In this document: piece by piece, positions 57,778-64,000 of the stretch
Layout: the number at the start of each line of letters is the position of its first letter
Position numbering within the stretch: position 1 is the first letter of the stretch
Assembly: GCF_008807415.1 (NCBI RefSeq)
Contig: NZ_CP043626.1
Coordinates: forward strand, 4,502,501 to 4,566,500
Direction: 5' to 3'
DNA from: Pseudomonas denitrificans (nom. rej.)
GTDB lineage: Bacteria > Pseudomonadota > Gammaproteobacteria > Pseudomonadales > Pseudomonadaceae
Length of the DNA stretch: 64,000 nucleotides
Notes under the pieces: model-generated
What the model was told of the DNA's origin: nothing
Database searches by the model: none
What the model saw: the letters and a program-made list of their open reading frames with translations, nothing else
Translations under genes and position numbers: made by a program

Positions 57778-57801
57778 TCGCGGGCATGGCCCGCTCCTAC
57801 A
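57778..57801 (-). repeat. REP unit A of an inverted pair
   Basis: Minus-strand copy of a 24-base unit (TGTAGGAGCGGGCCATGCCC plus GCGA). Identical to unit B at 57830-57853 in the opposite orientation, 28 bases away, forming a BIME-like pair. Confidence 0.85.
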
Positions 57802-57829
57802 GTTGGCCGCGGAGCAATGGCTCAGCTTT

Positions 57830-57853
57830 TGTAGGAGCGGGCCATGCCCGCGA
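57830..57853 (+). repeat. REP unit B of an inverted pair
   Basis: Plus-strand copy identical to unit A and almost identical to the single REP at 30059-30087. It ends six bases before the cytX stop codon region, so it is the 3' flank of cytX. Confidence 0.85.
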
Positions 57854-57859
57854 ACAGCA

Positions 57860-59146
57860 TCACGCCGAAGCCGGCACCCTGGCACCAACGCGCCCCAGCA
57901 GCAGCTGCAGCACACCGGCCACGACCAGCGCCGGCAGGGTCGCGCCCAGGTCCGGCTGGTAGTTCGCCAGCAGGTGATACACCACCACGCCACCGCCCCA
58001 GGCGACCAGCGAACCCCAGCGCAGGCCATGGGCAATCGCGGCCGGCGCGCGGCGGCGCAGGACGAAGTGGTCGATCAGCACTACGCCGAACAGCGGGGCG
58101 AACACCGAGCCGATCAGCAGCAGGAAGTTCTGGTATTGCGCAAGCGGTGCGAACCAGGCGATCAGGGTGCAGATCACGCCGATGGCCAGGGCCAGCAGCT
58201 CGACCTTGAGCGGCAGCAGGATGCCGCTGGAAACCGCCGCCGAGTGGATGTCGGCGAAGGCCTTTTCCGACTCGTCCAGCAGGATCAGCAGCAGCGGGAT
58301 GCCCATGCCGGCGCCGGCCAGAGCCAGCAGCAGCGCATTGGCGTCAGTGCCCTGGGCGAACGCCAGGGTGTAGGCCACGCCCAGCCCCATCAGCCAGAAG
58401 CAGCCGATGAAGAAGCCCAGCGCAGCGCCGGTGAAGGTCTGCCCGGCGCGCTTGCCGAAGCGCGAGTAGTCGGCGATCAGCGGTAGCCACGACAGCGGCA
58501 TGGCGATGGCGATGTCGAAACCCACGGCGAAGGACAGCGAGCCGTCGCCGGCCTTGGCCCAGAGTGCGGCCAGGTCGGCGCGCTGGAACAGGTCGACGGT
58601 CAGCCAGACGCACGCCGCGAGCAGCAGCCAGATGCCCCAGCGGCGCAGCACCTTGCGCACGAAGGCGAGCGGGCCGGCAACCGCCAGCAGGGTCGCCAGC
58701 GCACCGAATACCAGCGTCCAGAGGGCCGGATTGGTCCACAGGCTGCCTTCGCCGAAGGTACGGGTCGCCAGCAGGCTGGCGGCGTCGCGCATGACGATGA
58801 TCTCGAAGGCGCCCCAGCCGATCAGCTGCATCAGGTTCAGCAGCGCTGGCAGCGCGGCGCCGTGGCTGCCCAGGCTGAGCTTGAGCGACGCCATGGCGGA
58901 CAGGCCGGTGTCGGTGCCGATCACCCCGGCGCTGGCCAGCAGCAGCACGCCGACCAGGGTGCCGAGCAGGATTGCACCGAGTGCGCCGGCCAGGCCCAGG
59001 CCCGGCGCCAGCAGGGCGCCGGTCTGCAGCACCATCAGGCCGATGCCCAGGGAGAACCAGAGGGAAAACAGGTCGCGCAGGCCGAGCACGCGCTGGGCGC
59101 TGCCCACGGCGGAGGTCGGTGAATAGTCGATGGCGGTAGTGGTCAC
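57860..59146 (-). CDS. cytX: hydroxymethylpyrimidine transporter CytX
   Basis: NCS1-family permease predicted to import hydroxymethylpyrimidine, the pyrimidine moiety of thiamine. 428 residues from GTG at 59146, which lies beyond the thiC terminator; an extension to 59239 would cross that terminator. About 12 TM helices: LFSLWFSLGIGLMVLQTGAL, GWGAFEIIVMRDAASLLA, AMPLSWLPLIADYSRFGKRA. Located directly after thiC, so it probably shares its TPP riboswitch control by read-through. The ribosome-binding site is weak. Confidence 0.87.
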   Translation of the reverse strand: MTTTAIDYSPTSAVGSAQRVLGLRDLFSLWFSLGIGLMVLQTGALLAPGLGLAGALGAILLGTLVGVLLLASAGVIGTDTGLSAMASLKLSLGSHGAALPALLNLMQLIGWGAFEIIVMRDAASLLATRTFGEGSLWTNPALWTLVFGALATLLAVAGPLAFVRKVLRRWGIWLLLAACVWLTVDLFQRADLAALWAKAGDGSLSFAVGFDIAIAMPLSWLPLIADYSRFGKRAGQTFTGAALGFFIGCFWLMGLGVAYTLAFAQGTDANALLLALAGAGMGIPLLLILLDESEKAFADIHSAAVSSGILLPLKVELLALAIGVICTLIAWFAPLAQYQNFLLLIGSVFAPLFGVVLIDHFVLRRRAPAAIAHGLRWGSLVAWGGGVVVYHLLANYQPDLGATLPALVVAGVLQLLLGRVGARVPASA

Positions 59147-59199
59147 GATGCGTGCAGGGCTCAGTGTGGTTGAGTGGGTCTTATTCTTGGGATGGAGCG

Positions 59200-59229
59200 A
59201 AAACGCCCGGCTCCGCGAAGAGCCGGGCG
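59200..59229 (-). terminator. terminator between thiC and cytX
   Basis: CGCCCGGCTC/GAGCCGGGCG, a 10-bp stem around CGCGAA (TTCGCG on the minus strand), followed by TTTT on the minus strand. Partial termination here would lower cytX relative to thiC. Confidence 0.75.
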
Positions 59230-59235
59230 CGGGTG

Positions 59236-61330
<2,095 letters not shown>

Positions 61331-61341
61331 AGAACGCCCGC

Positions 61342-61371
61342 AGTCTAATCAAGTGCGCACGGATAAGCCAA
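61342..61371 (-). promoter_or_regulatory. candidate thiC promoter
   Basis: On the minus strand TTGGCT (61366-61371), an 18-base spacer and TAGACT (61342-61347), about ten bases before the aptamer 5' end. The rest of the thiC-tolC intergenic region (61372-61509) contains no gene; the tolC promoter is not clear. Confidence 0.6.
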
Positions 61372-61509
61372 CGCCGCCCGGCCGAAAACGCGCGATTGCC
61401 TACACGCGGCTACACTCCTGCCTCGGAAGGCTCGTACGAACGTGCCTTGACCGCCACCGGCGGCGACCGTAGCCTTGCCCCACCTCGCATCACTTTCCAG
61501 GATGAACGA

Positions 61510-62964
61510 ATGCTGCGCAGACTCTCTCTGGCTGTCGCTGTAGCCGCAACGACAGGCTTTGCCTGGGCTGCACAGCCCGCTCCGGCCGCTCCCTCGCTGC
61601 CCACCAAGACGGACCTGATCAACGTCTACAAGGATGCCGTCGACAACAACGCCGATCTCGCCGCCGCCCAGGCCGACTACCTGGCGCGCAAGGAAGCCGT
61701 GCCCCAGGCACGCTCCGGCCTGCTGCCACAGATCAATGCCGGCGCCAGCACGGGCAGCACCCGCACTTCGCTGGACACCCCCAGCGCTACGCTGAACCGC
61801 AACACCCAGCTGGTCCAGGCGAGCCTGAGCCAGCCGCTGTTCCGCGCGGACCGCTGGTTCCAGCTCAAGGCCGCGGAAAACACCACCGAACAGGCCCAGC
61901 TGGAATTCTCCGCGACCCAGCAGCAACTGATCCTGCAGACCGCCCAGACCTACTTCGGCGTACTCCGCGCCCAGGACAACCTGGCCGCCAGCAAGGCCGA
62001 GGAAGCGGCGTTCAAGCGCCAGCTCGACCAGTCCAACGAACGCTTCGACGTCGGCCTCTCCGACAAGACCGACGTGCTCGAATCCCAGGCCAGCTACGAC
62101 ACTGCGCGGGCCAACCGCCTGGTGGCCGAGCAGCAGGTGGATGACGCCTTCCAGGCCTTGGTGACCCTGACCAACCGCGAGTACAGCTCCATCGAGGGCA
62201 TCCTCCACTCGCTGCCGGTCGTCGCGCCGATCCCCAACGACGCCAAGGCCTGGGTGGACACCTCGGTCCAGCAGAACCTGCGCCTGCAGGCCAGCAACTA
62301 CGCGGTCGACGCCGCCGAAGAGACCCTGCGCCAGCGCAAGGCCGGCCACCTGCCGACCGTGGACGCCGTGGCCCAGTACCAGAAGGGCGACAACGATGCC
62401 CTGGGCTTCTCCAACTCCGGCTTGCCGGGTGAGCCGCACTACGGCAAGTACGTCGACCAGAGCAGCATCGGCCTGCAGCTCAACGTGCCGATCTACAGCG
62501 GCGGCCTGACCAGCTCCCAGGTCCGCGAGGCCTACCAGCGCCTGAACCAGAGCGAACAGCTGCGCGAAAGCCAGCGCCGCCAGGTGGTTCAGGACGCCCG
62601 CAACCAGCACCGCGCGGTGAACACCGACGTGGAGCAGGTAAAGGCGCGTCGCCAGGCGATCATCTCCAACCAGAGCTCGCTGGAAGCCACCGAGATCGGT
62701 TACCAGGTCGGTACCCGCAACATCGTCGACGTACTGGACGCCCAGCGTTCGCTGTACAACTCGGTGCGCGACTACAACAACACCCGCTACGACTACATCC
62801 TCGACAACCTGAGCCTCAAGCAGACCGCCGGCACCCTCGCGCCGAGCGACCTGGAGGCACTGGGCGCGTACCTGAAGCCGGACTACAACCCGGACAAGGA
62901 CTTCCTGCCGCCGGACCTGGCCAAGGCCGCCGAGGCGCAGCTCAAGGCTGGCGCGAAGTACTGA
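61510..62964 (+). CDS. tolC: TolC family outer membrane protein
   Basis: Outer-membrane channel for type I secretion and efflux, the OpmH-like member by position (PA4974). 484 residues from MLRRLSLAVAVAATTGFAWA; start at 61510 has CCAGGA upstream. Signal peptide about 1-20, then two OEP repeats (about 30-225 and 240-450) with TolC blocks QASLSQPLFRADRW, LRAQDNLAASKAEEAAFKRQ, GLSDKTDVLESQASYDTARA, NVPIYSGGLTSSQV and GTRNIVDVLDAQRSLY. Partner ABC or RND genes are not in the window. Confidence 0.95.
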   Translation: MLRRLSLAVAVAATTGFAWAAQPAPAAPSLPTKTDLINVYKDAVDNNADLAAAQADYLARKEAVPQARSGLLPQINAGASTGSTRTSLDTPSATLNRNTQLVQASLSQPLFRADRWFQLKAAENTTEQAQLEFSATQQQLILQTAQTYFGVLRAQDNLAASKAEEAAFKRQLDQSNERFDVGLSDKTDVLESQASYDTARANRLVAEQQVDDAFQALVTLTNREYSSIEGILHSLPVVAPIPNDAKAWVDTSVQQNLRLQASNYAVDAAEETLRQRKAGHLPTVDAVAQYQKGDNDALGFSNSGLPGEPHYGKYVDQSSIGLQLNVPIYSGGLTSSQVREAYQRLNQSEQLRESQRRQVVQDARNQHRAVNTDVEQVKARRQAIISNQSSLEATEIGYQVGTRNIVDVLDAQRSLYNSVRDYNNTRYDYILDNLSLKQTAGTLAPSDLEALGAYLKPDYNPDKDFLPPDLAKAAEAQLKAGAKY

Positions 62965-62976
62965 TCCGCCCCCATG

Positions 62977-63003
62977 AAAAAGCCCCGCATCGCGGGGCTT
63001 TTT
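62977..63003. terminator. bidirectional terminator between tolC and the aldolase
   Basis: AAAAAGCCCCGC-ATC-GCGGGGCTTTTT: 7 bp of GC stem with A/T flanks, between convergent genes. Confidence 0.92.
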
Positions 63004-63061
63004 CTTGCCGGACAATCGCCCTGGCATTGATCGCAGAAGCGGACTGAAACGACGGCGCCGG

Positions 63062-63856
63062 TCAGTCGCGATACCCCGGCGCCACCCGGTCCAGCATGCG
63101 CAGCAATGCCGACCACGCCAGGTCGTAACCATCCGGGTCGCTCAACTCCCCTTCCGCCAGCGGCCGCGCCGGGGCGTTGAATTGCTGCTCGGTGTGACGG
63201 CACACCTCCTCCGGCGGGATCACCAGCTCACCGCCCGCCTGGGCCGCCAGCTGGATGTCGCAGGCTTTCTCCAGGTAGTACATGCGCAGGAACGCCTGCT
63301 GCACCGTCTGCCCTACGGTCAGCAGGCCGTGGTTGCGCAGCATCAGGCCGTAGTGGTCGCCCAGGTCGCGCACCAGGCGCTCCTGCTCGTCCATCGACAA
63401 GGCGATGCCCTCGTAGTCGTGGTAGCCGAGGCGTCCGTAGAACTCCAGGGATATCTGGTTCAGCGGCAGCAAACCGCAGGCCTGTGCCGCCACCGCGCAG
63501 CCGGCGCGGGTGTGGGTATGCAGCACGCACTGCGCGTCTTCGCGGGCGCCGTGGATGGCGCTGTGGATCACGAAGCCGGCCGGGTTGACCTTGTATGGCG
63601 ACGGCTCCACCGCATGGCCGGACAGGTCGATCTTCACCAGGCTGGAGGCGGTGATCTCGTCGAACATCAGGCCATAGGGGTTGATCAGGAAATGGTGTTC
63701 GGGACCGGGGATGCGCACTGAGATGTGGGTGAAGATCAGGTCGGTCATGCGGTAGTGCGCGATCAGGCGGTAGCAGGCCGCCAGCTCCTCACGCAGTGTC
63801 CATTCTTCGGGCGAACAGGTGGCGCGGCTCGGGGCCGGCGCCTGCAGCGACGTCAT
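63062..63856 (-). CDS. class II aldolase/adducin family protein
   Basis: 264 residues. Aldolase_II fold: FTHISVRIPGPEHHFLINPY, the metal-binding HTHT (VLHTHTRAG), and LRNHGLLTVG with a third metal His, plus the acid/base-type Tyr/Glu region YLEKACDIQLAAQ. Such proteins act on sugar phosphates or as non-catalytic adducins; Pseudomonas copies next to transporters are common. Substrate unknown. A solute-binding protein gene ends just upstream, suggesting a small uptake and degradation cluster, but a terminator lies between. Confidence 0.82.
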   Translation of the reverse strand: MTSLQAPAPSRATCSPEEWTLREELAACYRLIAHYRMTDLIFTHISVRIPGPEHHFLINPYGLMFDEITASSLVKIDLSGHAVEPSPYKVNPAGFVIHSAIHGAREDAQCVLHTHTRAGCAVAAQACGLLPLNQISLEFYGRLGYHDYEGIALSMDEQERLVRDLGDHYGLMLRNHGLLTVGQTVQQAFLRMYYLEKACDIQLAAQAGGELVIPPEEVCRHTEQQFNAPARPLAEGELSDPDGYDLAWSALLRMLDRVAPGYRD

Positions 63857-63876
63857 GGTGCTCTCCTCCTCAAGGC

Positions 63877-63904
63877 AAAAGGCGCCGGGGCGATTGCCCC
63901 GGCG
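63877..63904 (-). terminator. terminator of the upstream partial gene
   Basis: CGCCGGGGC-GATT-GCCCCGGCG, a 9-bp stem, followed on the minus strand by CCTTTTG. It lies between the partial gene's stop and the aldolase start. Confidence 0.7.
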
Positions 63905-63921
63905 TCACGGTCACGATCTGG

Positions 63922-64000
63922 TCATTGCGCGGCCCAGGCGTTGAAGCGTTCTTCCAGCTCCTCGCCGTGGTCAACCCAGAACTCGTCGTCCATCGCCAGG
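63922..64000 (-). CDS. C-terminus of a probable ABC solute-binding protein (partial)
   Basis: Only the last 25 codons are inside: LAMDDEFWVDHGEELEERFN then AWAAQ and a TGA stop. The FWVDHGEELxERFNAW ending resembles extracellular solute-binding proteins of the polyamine/iron type, which close with a Trp-rich helix. The identification rests on this short tail alone. Confidence 0.4.
   Translation of the reverse strand, partial: LAMDDEFWVDHGEELEERFNAWAAQ

Noticed and set aside
57731..57853. The REP pair and TTCG hairpin as a CRISPR remnant
   Set aside because: The units are inverted palindromes of the Pseudomonas REP class, not direct repeats with unique spacers.

Overview
This is a 64 kb piece of a high-GC gammaproteobacterial chromosome, almost certainly Pseudomonas and close to the P. 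aeruginosa group. That rests on protein-level recognition (Hfq of 82 residues, a near-identical FimX, a RhdA-type rhodanese, OpmH-like TolC, CytX) and on gene order, which follows the P. aeruginosa PA4928-PA4974 interval almost gene for gene. Parts also match the E. coli 94-min region (queG/nnr-tsaE-amiB-mutL-miaA-hfq-hflX-hflK-hflC-yjeT-purA, rnr-rlmB, rpsF-rpsR-rplI, orn/rsgA-psd). I do not assign a species. Nearly all of it is core chromosome. I found no prophage, IS element, CRISPR array, toxin-antitoxin module or defence island.

Layout. 1-4 kb: a frameshifted 5' part of ygiQ, a 7TM-GGDEF diguanylate cyclase and alr. 4-11.4 kb: dnaB and a translation/RNA block (rplI, a membrane protein, rpsR, rpsF, rlmB, rnr), all on the minus strand. 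11.5-12 kb: two identical tRNA-Leu(CAG) genes, each preceded by a small GNRA-loop hairpin. 12-17 kb: a chemoreceptor, purA, hisZ and a YjeT-like gene. 17-27 kb: the hflC-hflK-hflX-hfq-miaA-mutL-amiB-tsaE-nnr gene train. 27-30 kb: queG, orn and rsgA. 30-32 kb: the motA-motB stator. 32-40.7 kb, plus strand: an HDOD protein, rhdA, psd, an HPP membrane protein, a PilZ-like protein and fimX. 40.7-48 kb: serB, a frameshifted YtjB-family gene, a YdjM-like protein, a metallophosphoesterase-like lipoprotein coupled to a PMT/ArnT-like glycosyltransferase, and a PqiC-like lipoprotein. 48-57 kb: topoisomerase IV parE and parC with two genes between them, then (minus strand, upstream) yqiA, cpdA, a DUF1249 gene and nudF. 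57-64 kb: an RsiV-like lipoprotein, a REP pair, cytX, thiC with a TPP riboswitch, tolC, a class II aldolase and the last codons of a probable solute-binding protein.

Functional themes: ribosome biogenesis and RNA turnover (rpsF, rpsR, rplI, rlmB, rnr, orn, rsgA, hfq); tRNA modification (miaA, tsaE, queG); DNA replication, topology and repair (dnaB, parC, parE, mutL); envelope biology (alr, amiB, psd, hflK/C, tolC); motility and second messengers (motAB, a chemoreceptor, an active-looking cyclase, degenerate FimX, cAMP phosphodiesterase CpdA); and thiamine biosynthesis with pyrimidine import under a riboswitch.

Two genes (ygiQ, and the ytjB-like gene beside serB) are each broken by one missing base in the same coding-strand context, CCCCGA. 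A sequencing or assembly artefact is the first explanation to test. I do not see a convincing undescribed multi-gene system. The less ordinary signals are in the non-coding DNA (tRNA leader hairpins, alternative hairpins after psd, the thiC leader platform, a motA leader hairpin) and in a lipoprotein whose metallophosphoesterase motifs look catalytically degenerate.
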